Assembly (NCBI GenBank): GCA_950295325.1 | Contig: OX485807.1 | Location: forward strand, 35,248,440 to 35,312,439 | Length of the DNA stretch: 64,000 nucleotides | Source of the DNA: Polytrichum commune | Lineage: Eukaryota > Streptophyta > Polytrichopsida > Polytrichales > Polytrichaceae | Reading direction: 5' to 3' | Shown here: piece by piece, positions 10,717-21,368 of the stretch | How positions within the stretch are numbered: position 1 is the stretch's first letter | Layout: the number at the start of each line of letters is the position of its first letter | Notes under the pieces: generated by a model | What the model saw: the letters and a program-made list of their open reading frames with translations, nothing else | Database searches by the model: none | Told to the model about the DNA's origin: nothing | Program-made: the position numbers and the translations under genes

Positions 10717-11024
10717 GTAAGTTTTATTTCTATGTTTTCTCATATTTACGTTCTTGTCATTTTCCCATCTTTGTGTGTTATTTTGTTTCTAATCTTATTG
10801 CTTATTGGTTCAGAGCGCCAAGGGAGAACGCATGTATGAGTTCGAGTCCTTCCAAGACGTTCAAGCTCCCAACCTATGCTGCTAGTTTTGCCAATCTTTT
10901 AGCGGAAGCTCCGTCTCCACCTCCTAGTCGCATCCGGCCTTTCAACAAACTAATAGAGGATTTTCTAGACATAGAGGCCGAGGAGGGTGAGGATAGTGAT
11001 AGACATGGTAGTCCTAGTTCTTGA

Positions 11025-11681
11025 CTACGCCTCGGACCTCCATTTTGTTTGTATTGATTTTACTTTATAAGTTTATTTCTTCAATTTTTATGTGGCTATT
11101 GCAAACCTCATTCAATCCCTTATTGAAGTTGGTTGGTGTTTGATTTCAATTCTCTAGATAGGTTGGGTGGACGGGTTGAGTATACTTTGAAGGTTGTCTA
11201 CTTTAGTTGTATTTGAGAGATGCTAAGGTTGTGAGTGACTTTGAATGTTTGTGTAAGGCTTAACTCATATGTTCAATTGATGACGTAAGCCCTAATTTAA
11301 TATAAACGTATTCGAAACCTAGACTATAAGATGTTTGATAACAAACACTATCTTCCACGCCTATAGGTTCGGTTGGTTCACCGACCAAGGTTCGGTTATT
11401 ATTTACACGGGAATGGGGTGGCTTTTTCGACAAATTGAAGACAAACTATCACTAAATTCCACGGAAATAGGCACGACTTCCCCTAAAATATTCCAACAAA
11501 TTTGAAAATCTCCGCTCTCCAATCTCCGCTCTCCGCTCTCCGAGCTATGCTCACATACTTGAGTTTCCCCTGCACCCACTTCTCATAGTGTGAGACAGTG
11601 AAACAACCACTTATGTGGGATGATAAGCAAATCCACATTGTGCTCATAGCCATTTGTTTCTTGATTTTTGAGCTCACATGA
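11025..11681. other. 3' flank of the ParB-methyltransferase-like gene
   Basis: No ORF of interest. T-rich sequence to about 11100 is compatible with a 3' UTR. At 11513-11545 there is a short CTCCGCTCTC direct repeat. The stretch around 11563-11610 (TCTCATAGTGTGAGACAGTG) recurs at about 48060-48108, so it is part of a dispersed repeat. Confidence 0.5.
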
Positions 11682-12795
11682 TGTCAGCCCTAAACTCCCA
11701 CCCCTATGCATAGTAGTCCGGGTGAGAGCCTATGGCTCACATGCGATTTATAACTCCCTTGGTGTTATGTCCCAGCGCTCATGTGCATATACCAAGAGGT
11801 TCACACCAATCTTTTATTCAAATAAGGAAAAAGGCCAAAAGTATTAAGAAATGCTCTTTCCCCTCATACACATTTTCCTCTCACACTTGCTAATTAAGTC
11901 GACACCTCACACATGACCCTAGATATTTCACTGAGCTATCCTAAATGTGAATCATCGGACAAGCCAATGCTGCTAATTTGGCTTGCCAAAATACAATCCT
12001 CCTTAACTACTAAATCCGTACCAATTGAGGGCCTCTTACCACCCCGCTCTATCACATTGGTAGAATTACTTAGGCCCCTGGCCTCACAGCTGCTGCCCCT
12101 CAGTTCGCACCAGTATCCAACCTAGCTCTATCACGTTGGCAGAGTCACCTAGGCCCCTGGCCTCCGAAGTGTTGCCCTTCAGTTCGCACCAGTACCCAAC
12201 CGAAGCAGTCCAGCCGCTGCCGGCTCCCCACAGCACGGTGAGCAACTAACCCCTACTGATCTCCTCCCTCCTACGCCGTTAGGCTCCAATGTCACAGCAA
12301 TGCGATCGACCCAGGGCCACAACCATTCTACTGCCACAACCTCTTGCCGCCACCCCCACACTGAGAGTTTTTGGCCGTCGTCGCAACCCTCCTTCCCCTA
12401 GCCGCACACATTTTGCATCCAAGAGAGAAAACCCGAGCCTGCCGCAACCCCCTAACTGCCATGTGTTCCCCGGGCCGGGATTTCCTAGGGTACAGTGATA
12501 CCCACCCCCAAATAACTAATGGCCAAGCATTAAACGAACACTAATAAGCCTTACTCGGCCAAAAAACCCAGCTTGCAACCTAAGCTCCAACCCCCGAACC
12601 CCCTAACTAATTCTAATTAATCCCAACCGATTCCCAAACCATAAAGCAATACCCTTTGAGCTTCAAACTTAATTCTAACACAAGCTCAAAGTTTACACTC
12701 TGTTTATGTTTTATAATAATTGATGAAAAATCAAAGTCTAGATTCTAACAACTTTAAAGGTTAACAACAAATGTGGGCTCAACTTTGGGCTCACA
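11682..12795 (-). mobile_element. Solo LTR A of the GGACTAGGACGCTTAAGGG family
   Basis: Minus-strand solo LTR, 1114 bp. Its plus-strand start TGTCAGCCC...CCCACCC and its end GGGCTCACA align with copies B, C, D and E. The flanks are CATGA and AATGA, a target duplication with one mismatch, so this is one of the older copies. It shares the internal block CCTAGGGTACAG (about 12486) with B. Confidence 0.8.
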
Positions 12796-13404
12796 AATGA
12801 ATATCTTGTTCATTATGAAAGTGAAGATCCTCATGTACATCAAATGGTCATGGAGGTTCCCCCAATCATGTTGACTATTGAGCCTAGAATGGTTATAGGA
12901 GTACGTAGTCCAATCTCTTAAGCACATGTTTTCTAGTTGTTCATTCTTAGATTTAAACCTAACCACATTCCACTAAAATAGGTGCCCAAATTACTACTAT
13001 GTTGGATTTAGGTACTTTTATCTTTAAGCATGCAGCCGAAAGTGTTGCAAATTATCTTTGATGTTTTTTCATTCCCAATGACAATAAGGCATTTAATCAC
13101 TTTGTCCACATTTCTGGTGTGCACGACGTTTCTTGGTGAATTATCGACCCAAAGTTAAAGGTAGACGTAAGGTAGATGAGCCTAAAGTAACACTTGCCTT
13201 TTGGCAATACCTAAACTTCATCTCTAAACCATCAACAAGTGAATGCAACGGTGTCAGTAGGAAAGCCATTGTTAACCCCTAATGTCCTATGTGACCATAA
13301 TTTGGACATGAACAATTCGCTTCAATCCCTTGGACACGTGTTTGAATGGTTTCTGGATTATGTGAACTACTCCTCTTGTTCATGTTCAAGTATGCTATGT
13401 CTTG
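12796..13404. other. Inter-LTR spacer with a fragment of dispersed repeat R1
   Basis: 12855-13000 (minus) resembles the R1 family: TTGACTATTGAGCCTAGAATG and CACTAAAATAGGTGCCC. No gene recognised in the rest. Confidence 0.45.
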
Positions 13405-14869
13405 TGTCAGCCACAAACCCCCACCCTCATGCGTCGTAGTTCGGGTGACAGCCCATGACCATTATGTGTTTGACTAACTCCCCCCAGCCTTTAGAATCAC
13501 ATTTCCACTGCTTCCCCAATTGAATATGAAGCGTGCAACCTTTTTATTCAAACAACACGAAGTTCAAGTATTTAGAAATACTCTTCTTATTTGCTATGAT
13601 TGCCAACCTCTATAGCCTAATAAATCTCAGCACATCACTCCTCACTCCAAACTATTAACTACTCTACCACTATGTTAATTTATCCTTAATGCCTCAACCT
13701 TTACTATCACCGATCACTAAATATTGTGCCAAGCTGCTAACAACCTTCATCATTACAGTTCCACAGAGCCTTATCACTGCCCTGGACCAGCTTACCCAAG
13801 GCCTAAGCCTCTGAGTGCAAATCCTTCCTTATCGGGAGCTCCAGTCATCACCCTGCCTCTCACCCCATTGCTCGGTGGATGCCCTATCCGACCCAGCAGT
13901 GACCTCTTTGCCAACCGGCAGCAACTCCCAATCCACTGCAGCTGCCTTCCTTACAACCACCTCCTCTGTGTGGGAACCTTGACTTGAGCAGTGCGGAGTG
14001 CAGATGGCCGAAATTCTGATAAAACTCAGCTCTTGGCTGTTCTCCTCGCAGCTCAACACTAGCTGAGTTCTTACTGCTGCTGCCAAGCACAATTTCGCCT
14101 TCCTCTTCACCACTCAAATTCTAACCCCTGGTTCGCATCCAGTCCCCTTAGGCCTAGCAGCTTAATGCCGCAAAATGATGGTCGCAAGGAGTCCCAGTAA
14201 TCTTGGCCAAGCACTCGAGGTGTCTTCGGTTGAGGGTTGTCACTGCTTTCTCCACCCTTGCTGTTTCTCCCACTCCCCGCAGCTTTGTTGGCCTCACATT
14301 CTTAGCACCCTGAAGCTACACCTTACTCTTGTCCTGCCTCTTTTCATTCAAACCCCCAGCAGTTGAAGCTCATCCATGGATTCCCCGCTCTGAACTCTCT
14401 TCCGCGGCCGAGAATCGACCGGCATCTCCACATCCTTCCTTCCTGGAAGGAAATTCCGGCACCTATGGACCGAACCGAGCACCCTGTTCCGCCACACCTC
14501 CTCTGTGTTGAGAGAGAGTGAGCAGCGAGGACCCTGCCTTCCAACCGCCTCCAAACCCGATCCAGGGGCCCGGAAATCCCTAGGGTACAGGGCACCCCCC
14601 TTAAAATGGACACAGTTGATCCCAATTCAAACATTTAAACCCAGCCTTCAACCCCCACGACTTAGGACTCTCACTTAGCTACCTCTCCTACAATAATTCA
14701 AATCAAGTTTAAAAGCATCACGCCCTATCTAACACTCCTAAATGTAAATCAAACCCAAGCCTGAAGCTCGCACTCTTTTTATGTTTTAACAAAGTAATGA
14801 AACCTCAAATCTTAAATTCTACAACCACTTAGGCCTAAGGCACAATGGGCACATCATTTTGGGCTCATA
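13405..14869 (-). mobile_element. Solo LTR B, target duplication TCTTG
   Basis: 1465-bp minus-strand copy. Exact 5-bp duplication TCTTG at 13400-13404 and 14870-14874. In sense orientation it starts TATGAGCCC and ends CTGACA, so its first two bases are TA instead of TG. The middle is pyrimidine-rich and carries the shared CCTAGGGTACAGG block near 14580. The ORFs seen in it (for example 14344-14634 minus) have no family features. Confidence 0.9.
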
Positions 14870-15120
14870 TCTTGCCATGTGGGTAATTTTGATTCAGAAG
14901 AGTTAGTTAATTTTGGATTAATTTAAATATGGGAGTGTGCTCTCAACTGTTTTACAATGGGACCATTTCATGAATGCTTGCTTGGCATTTTCCACCTCCA
15001 CAGTTTAAGGGCAAGTAACCGTTCAAGAGGGCAACATATCCTAAATATGTTCTTTTGTTAATCCCTATGTGCAAATGATTCCCAATTGGTCTAAAATTTT
15101 GCATGACACTCAAACGCAAC
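14870..15120. other. Spacer between solo LTRs B and C
   Basis: AT-rich. It contains GCAACATATCCTAAATAT near 15035, close to GCAACATATCCTAAAGATAT just after LTR C at 16724; this could be a duplicated target region. No gene. Confidence 0.5.
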
Positions 15121-16723
15121 TGTGAGGCCTAAAACTCCCACCCTTAAGCGTCCAAGTCCGGGTGAGAGCCTCAGGTTCACATGTGACCAATTACTTCCCT
15201 TTAGCACATGTGATTCGACTTCCAATGCTTCACAATGTAAACATCAAGACACACATCTTTATTTAATTTGGAAGCGGTTGAAGTATTGAGAAATACTTCC
15301 CCCTCCTCCTTGTCATCAACACTCCACAATATCACTCACAACACCTTCACTTCTGCCCCTAGCCCTAGTTACTCACTAAAATGCCCCTTAAAAGCCCTAC
15401 TCTCTAATTCTACCCATCTAACCTACTAATTATGCAACCCCCCCCAGCACTCTGTTTCCTTCACATCGTTGGAAGTCCCAAACCCCTTCTGGCCGCGCCA
15501 CCATTTCCAGATTTCCAGAGCTTGCCCAGCGGCCCATAGGAACACAACACTTCCCTCGAGGCTGCTAACTTCCCCCAACAGCTTCCCAGTCACCCCCATC
15601 GCCTAGTCTGCCACCTGGCAGATCCGTTCTCGCCCCCAACAGAAGCAATTAGCCTGCCAGCCATCGACATTCTACCTCGTCTCCTCTCCTAGCAGGGTCC
15701 AGAGCCCAGCAATGCCGTCTGTCATTCAACCCAATGCGACTGAAATGAATGCAGCATTGAATTCTCAAATTAGCGCGTTCTCCCTGGGATCCTCACACCC
15801 TTCCCCCAACCTGAATTCATAGTTTCAAGGCAACAGTCTGAAATTCACCCTGACTGGCCTTCAACCCCGGTTCATTCCTCAATCCTCTTTGGCAATGCCG
15901 CAGCTGACTGAAACATGTGGAAGTTTGTGCAGAGTTCCCCTGCCCTTGATCTTTGCTGGCCGAGCCGTCTCCTTGGCTCAGTCGCAGTGGGCAATCCAAC
16001 TCCTTTCGCCCAGCCATCCCTTGATCTTTGTTGGCCGAGCCGTCTCCTTGGCTTAGTCGCAGTGGGCAATCCAACTCCTTTCGCCCAGCCATCCCTCAGC
16101 TACGCTCAAAGATTGGCAGGGGCGCCTTGGTTGATGAAGGTTGTGCCTCAGAGAAGCTCGGCCGTTCCATCCTCTCCCCTGTTTCGATGTCTTGGCCACT
16201 GCAGTTGTAGCTACCCGCTGACCATCGGCCGTGGTATTATTCCCGCTCCAGTATTGGTTCCCAGTAGCAATCCCGGGAGGGATCTCAATTACAGCTGAGC
16301 CCTCTGCCATTCAGCAGCTGCAAGGCTGCCCTCCTTAGCCAGCCGCAGTCCGCACCCGGTGTTGCAAGAGAGAGAGAGAAGTGAGGCAGCTGAGTGGCTA
16401 ATTGCTCCCGATCCGCAACCCCGGAAATTCCTAGGGTGAGCAGGGCCTCGAGCCCAAAACGGACAGTAGGCTAACTCAATTCAGCTCGCCGCAATCCCAC
16501 TCGTGACCCTAAGCTCTAAATCCCCACCCACTAACTAACTTCTAATCAAGTCTAATCTAATTGCAACAATCAAATGCCATCATCTAAAACTTAAGCTTAA
16601 TTCTAACTCAGCGTGTGGCTGGCACTCTGTTTATGTTTTATCATAAGTGATAAAAATTCAAAGCCTAAAGTCTAACAGTTTTTAGGGATAACAACACATG
16701 TGAGCACACAATTTGTGCTCATA
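15121..16723 (-). mobile_element. Solo LTR C, target duplication GCAAC
   Basis: 1603-bp copy flanked by GCAAC on both sides (15116-15120, 16724-16728). Sense start TATGAGCAC, end CCTCACA. It contains a nearly perfect 75-bp tandem duplication at about 15944-16093 (unit starting CCTTGATCTTTG), which explains part of its extra length over A, D and E. An AGAGAGAG tract is at 16370. No protein-coding content recognised. Confidence 0.9.
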
Positions 16724-17525
16724 GCAACATATCCTAAAGATATATTGTTGGGCTTTATAGTTGGACATGTGTTAGTGGGTGTAAATCCATGTGGAAGGTG
16801 TGTTGTTGTGGCATTTTTGCCTCAAATTGCAAAGCTTTCCAAAAACTAAAATTAATGGTTTCAAGATTTGTGAGCTAATTTGAGTAGGTATATTGCCCCT
16901 CTTTGTAACGAGGTTAACATTTTTCCTTTGGAGATGATTTGAGTAGAGGTTCAATCCAAAAACCAACCCCAATTTAATTTCTAAATTGTTGCCCCTCAAG
17001 GCCACTATTGACAATCCTTTTATAATCTCCTACACAACAAAACTTCAACGTTTAGAATTCGGATTGTGACCTGCAAACATCTATATGGTTGGATATATAT
17101 ATATAAAAACTAAAAACTCTAGATCTTCAGTTACGGTTGTTGAAATTGAGGTCATAGTTTTGGGCATATTTCAAGGAAATTGGTCGTGGGAAGTTAGGGG
17201 TTGAAAGCAACCAATCATTTGTGTGGCACTAAGTACAAAGTAGTATAAGTTTGGCCTATCATGGTGGCAATGCAAGAAGAATGTAAGAATGCTTTACAAA
17301 GAGAATCAATTTTGGCTAATCATAATGGCTAATCTAAGATTTATCTGCTCAACGAGGCAATGAAAGAAGTGTTCCACAAAAAAACAACAATGTCTTCTTT
17401 TAATAGAAGACTCTCACTTGTAATAAGCTTGATTTTGTGATGATATTCACCTAAGTCCTCGCAATCCAACATTAATGGACCCACCTAGTAGATAGTAAAA
17501 GGCTCATTTTTTGACACAACTTTGC
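16724..17525. other. Non-coding spacer
   Basis: AT-rich, with a short (TA)n at 17095. No ORF with protein-family features and no recognisable repeat. Confidence 0.5.
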
Positions 17526-17890
17526 AAATTTGGTAGGAAAAAAGCAGGGGCCCATGGCATAGAAATGGTGTTATAATGAATTTTTAATGAATTTTTTGTT
17601 GGGAAAGAGAAGATGAAGACAAGAGAAGACAAAATAATGGTCAAACTTGATTTCTTTTTCTAAAACTGCCATTTTAAAACATATATTAAAAAAATCAACA
17701 CATTCACTTTTTGATGCATGGTCATTCCTCGTGATCCACATTCGGTTTACACCTAGTGAGGGGCCTAAAGACTTTGTAAATTGATTTTTCTAAGAAATCG
17801 GACCATTGATGGAAGTTGGACCATTTATGGGACCATTAAAAATGCCATCTTCCATTGTCTGAGTTCATGGCCCATGGTGTAAAACAGCCC
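17526..17890 (-). mobile_element. MITE, PIF/Harbinger-like, partial copy
   Basis: Reverse-oriented, 5'-complete copy of the element at 25995-26568. The right end reads GTAAAACAGCCC followed by TAA, and the body shares the stretch around CCATGG/TATAATGAATTTTTAATG and GGTTTACACCTAGTGAGGGGCC. The other end is truncated. Non-coding. Confidence 0.7.
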
Positions 17891-17912
17891 TAAGGTATTT
17901 GAGACCCATCTC

Positions 17913-19006
17913 TGTGAGCCCAAAATGGTGCTCACATGTGTTCTTAACTCTTCGAAACCATTAGAAGTTATATTTTGATGTTTTGTAATTATTCACAAAA
18001 ATATAAAAAGAGTGAAGCTTGAATGAAGTTATGTTTAGACCTTAGGCTCGTGTAGAGTAGTTGATTAAAAGTTTAGGGGTGTGAAGAAAATTCCTTAGTT
18101 AGGTGAGCGTAGTGCATGGTGAACCAAGGGTGGTTCCTTGAGTTAAATGTTTGAATAAGGATCTATGTTGTTGGTTTAAGAGTTGAAGGCTTAAATGATA
18201 GGATGAGAGCCTACAAAGTAGGAAATGATCAAAAGGTTTATCTTGAGCCTTTGGGTACTCACCTACTCCCTTGAAGGCTTAAAAGATAGGATGAGAACCT
18301 ACAAAGTAGCAAAGGATCAAAAGACTTATCTTGAGCCTTGGGGGTGCTTACCTATTCCCTCTCAACTCACTATATAAACCCTCACTTTTTCCTCTCTCAT
18401 CATCTCTTTCCTTCGTGCTCATTGGCACCTCACGTGTTATAAGTGTGGGTGTGGGAAGCAAGAACGGAGCATATATGCGTGCAAGGTCTCAAGGTGAAGA
18501 ACCAAGACTAATTCACCTTGAAAATAGTTTAACATTGGTTGGGAATAATCTTTGGTTGAGACATTTAGAGCTTAGCTTGTTGTATGTGACTTATAGAATT
18601 TAGATTCATGATATTTAGATTTATAGTGTTGGAATCATGGCATTTAGAATTGTAGCATCCACATTCATGTTGAGTTTAAAGCTCTCTCACCTCTCACACT
18701 TGGAACTCAACTCATTAGTGAATTAGTGGATTTGGGTTCACATAAATTAGAGGGTGGCATGAGGGGATAAGCTTAGTAAGGATTTGAGTGTGGGGGTTGT
18801 GAATTAATGTAGGAGGAAGAAAATAAATATAGAAAAACATTTTTCAATGCTTGTACTCGTATCATGGAATAAATTGGTGTACCATTATTGATGGGAGATG
18901 TAAGAGACTCTCAAGAATTTGGTCGAATGGAGTTGTGAAAAATGAATGTGATCTCCATTCCCTCACCCGGACTAGGACGCTTAAGGGTGGGCGGTTTGGC
19001 CTCACA
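17913..19006 (+). mobile_element. Solo LTR E, target duplication ATCTC
   Basis: 1094-bp plus-strand copy with canonical TGTGAGCCC...GGCCTCACA ends and exact ATCTC duplications at 17908-17912 and 19007-19011. A TATA-type element (CACTATATAAACC, about 18369) is followed by a pyrimidine-rich tract, as in LTR promoters. A segment of about 88 bp (GAAGGCTTAAATGATAGG...) is tandemly duplicated at about 18186-18362. Confidence 0.92.
18368..18381 (+). promoter_or_regulatory. Putative TATA box of LTR E
   Basis: ACTATATAAACCC inside the LTR, repeated at the equivalent place in LTR F (about 38103). Its conserved position and orientation support the sense strand chosen for this LTR family. Confidence 0.5.
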
Positions 19007-19011
19007 ATCTC

Positions 19012-21368
19012 CCTCAAAATTAACCGAGCACACACTAAGGGCATGACACAACCCAAGTGTATTCTCTGATCACAAACCCTCATGTTTCCAGATTCGGCAT
19101 GGATTTGCATAGTAAATCATATGTACCACCTACTTCAAACCTACTTTTGCCCACCTTTTCTCACATCACTAACAATGGCATTTCTAAATAGGAAGACGTG
19201 GACTATTCTTGAACCAAAGCTATAGCTTTCTTGAGCACAACGGAACTCGGGTTTCATGGGTTGAATAAAAATGGCAACGTTCTAGGAAATGTGAATAGCA
19301 CATGTGATGCATTTGAATAAAAATAAAGAATTATGCATCATGGTATGTATGATGTAGCAAATAGTTTTCAACCATGTGCATTGAGATACATTAGCGTTTA
19401 AGACAATGAAACAAATTGCATACACGTATCTTTTAAGTGTCTTTCCACAATTTTAAGAGACCTCACATTGTATGACAAGTTAGTAATGAGGTGCTTAGCC
19501 TCAAATCATCATCCCATTGAAGAGGTGTAATTACTTGGGAGGGGTGGGGGGAGAGGGGGATAGGCTTTTCTTACCACATAGTACTTGGGTATTGAAAATA
19601 TTGTTATTGAGCACTCATCCATCTAGGTGATTAAGGGCATTGCAAAATGAAAGTTAGGAGCATTGTGGCAATTCAAGGCCCATGCAATAATATGGCGACT
19701 AAGCCAAGAAAGGTTGCAATGAAAATGGCGAGGAAGGACATGAAGGCATTCCCTACCAAGGCGATGAACAAAGGCGAGGTGGCGCTATTTGGCAAGTTAG
19801 CTCTTGTTTCATCACCCACGATGTCGATTGGTGGTGCCCGCAACCCACAAACTTCGCATTCCACACATAGCTAGGTAGTAGTGACATTGCATTGATGGCA
19901 TGTTGTGAGCTACAATTCACTTGTATGGGTGGCTAGGTTGGCTAATTATGCAGTGGAAAAGGGGTATTTTCAAGCAAGACATTTTGTGGGGCATGTTTAC
20001 ATTTCATTATTGGGCTATTATTCACCCTAAAAAAAGGTTGGTGGGGAATACTTGGTGTTGGTGCAAGCTCTCTTCAACACAATGAAGTAGTTGGATTTGG
20101 TGAGGCGGAGAGTGCTTGGGTTGCTTCCGGATATCTATGATGGGGCAGGTGTGGTTGTTTTCCAGGTCATACTTTGGTTGCGGTGGAGTGTGGTTTAGGA
20201 TTAGTGTAAGCAGTATATTTGTATGTTTGGGGCTGTAACTCATTTATAATGAAGAATTTTGCCATTGTTGAGAAAATATTTGCGCCCTCCTCGATAGTTT
20301 TGGAGTTGTACCAATGTGGAGTTGTTAGTATTGAGGATCCATGTGCTTTGGGGGTGTATAGTGTTTTGATGGTATCCTCGTTTTCCGTTCCTTCTCACCA
20401 TGTTGGTCTTTGCTAGGGCCTAGATTTGTTGCGCCAACCGATATGCTTATGACTTGAGCATTAGTTGGCCTTCGTGGGTTGGATACCTTCAATCTATTGC
20501 TTGCGTGATTTCCTTTGTATTTTGGTTGTTTCAATCTGATGCTATGGGCCTTTAACATATTGTTGTTTCGATCTTCAAAGCTCACTATTGTTGCTAGCTA
20601 GGCTACATGTTCATAGGTAGCAAGATTCTTCAGAAAGCGGAAGCGCAATGGTAAATTATTGTGAGAGACTCATAACTTTTTCTTTTTAAAAAAAAACAAA
20701 ACGAGGCGCTCCACACCTTTAAGTCAAAGGGTGCAGCAAAAACCAAAAAACAAAATCCTACAGCTTGGACTCGTTGTGCCCCACCAAAGGCCGAAGGGTT
20801 TGGGTTCAAATTACAATCCATGATTTATAAAGCTTTGTGGTAGAATAACCATGGTTGTGTCATCATTACGATACTCTCCTTATGTCTGTTATATTAACTC
20901 ATATTCTTAACATATGTATACAAAGAAGTCCTTAAAAATCATAGGAGTTTCAAAAGGTAGATTAAACAATTATTGCAAGCACGAATTTAACACTATATTC
21001 GGTAATTGGAGACTTTTTGATGATATTGAGACTATTTAAGGACATACTTTTCAAATTTGGACCAGTAATGACAACCTAAAAATCCCATATGTATAATTTT
21101 GGATACAATTATCAGACATAAAGCCATCAAAATGAACAAAAATGTGAAGTATACATGAAAATATTTGCGTATGAAATGAGAAATCATTATCAATGGAAGG
21201 GAATATGCGGAGAATGATTGGAAATTGAATGAATTCAATGGGATTGAAATACAAATATGATGGAAATACCATCAATGTCTTGAAGAACTTGAAATAAAAT
21301 AGAAAGTAAGCAATAATATGTTCTACCCCTAAACGCATTTAGGGGGTCCGTATATGTTTCTAGTCCCA
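19012..21368. other. Non-coding region, nothing firmly identified
   Basis: No ORF with family features. A Lys/Met-rich frame at 19647-19874 has no recognisable domain. A GGGTTCAAATTAC near 20803 resembles a tRNA B box, but no A box or oriented tail supports a SINE. Confidence 0.4.

Larger units (their letters stand above)
5204..11024 (+). pseudogene. ParB-like domain fused to beta-class DNA methyltransferase-like domain, 9 exons, broken
   Basis: Seen: nine exons at 5204-5650, 5728-5923, 6005-6202, 6306-6524, 8719-8960, 9052-9740, 9835-10169, 10259-10716 and 10814-11024, all with GT-AG introns and matching phases, giving 997 codons ending at TGA 11022. The N-terminal exon has EGNHRLTAW after RPINDVDVSRLE, like the nucleotide-binding GxHR box of ParB-type domains. 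Exon 6 holds a Pro/Ser/Thr-rich linker. Exon 7 has GLDLLFADIPENL, in the place of DPPYNL of DNA methylases, then a strand-like VLVLVHC. Exon 8 has WRGAREK and then MDWQCGVGGS, like motifs X and I. The order IV-X-I is that of beta-class enzymes. DPPY is degraded to DIPE, so catalysis is doubtful. The 5' end is removed by E1, and a TAG at 5418 (probably a former Trp) interrupts exon 1. ParB plus methylase is a bacterial and phage architecture; here it is a spliced eukaryotic gene. Domain calls are motif readings, not searches. Confidence 0.68.

Noticed and set aside
15915-16298. 127-codon frame with an internal repeat
   Set aside because: It lies inside solo LTR C, and the repeat is a 75-bp tandem duplication of LTR sequence that happens to be a multiple of three.
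19647-19874. 75-codon Lys/Met-rich frame
   Set aside because: No domain, no splice context and no repeat-family explanation; composition alone can account for it.
20690-20830. Possible second SINE, with GGGTTCAAATTAC resembling a B box
   Set aside because: The B box is imperfect, there is no A box, and the nearby A-run is on the wrong side for that orientation.
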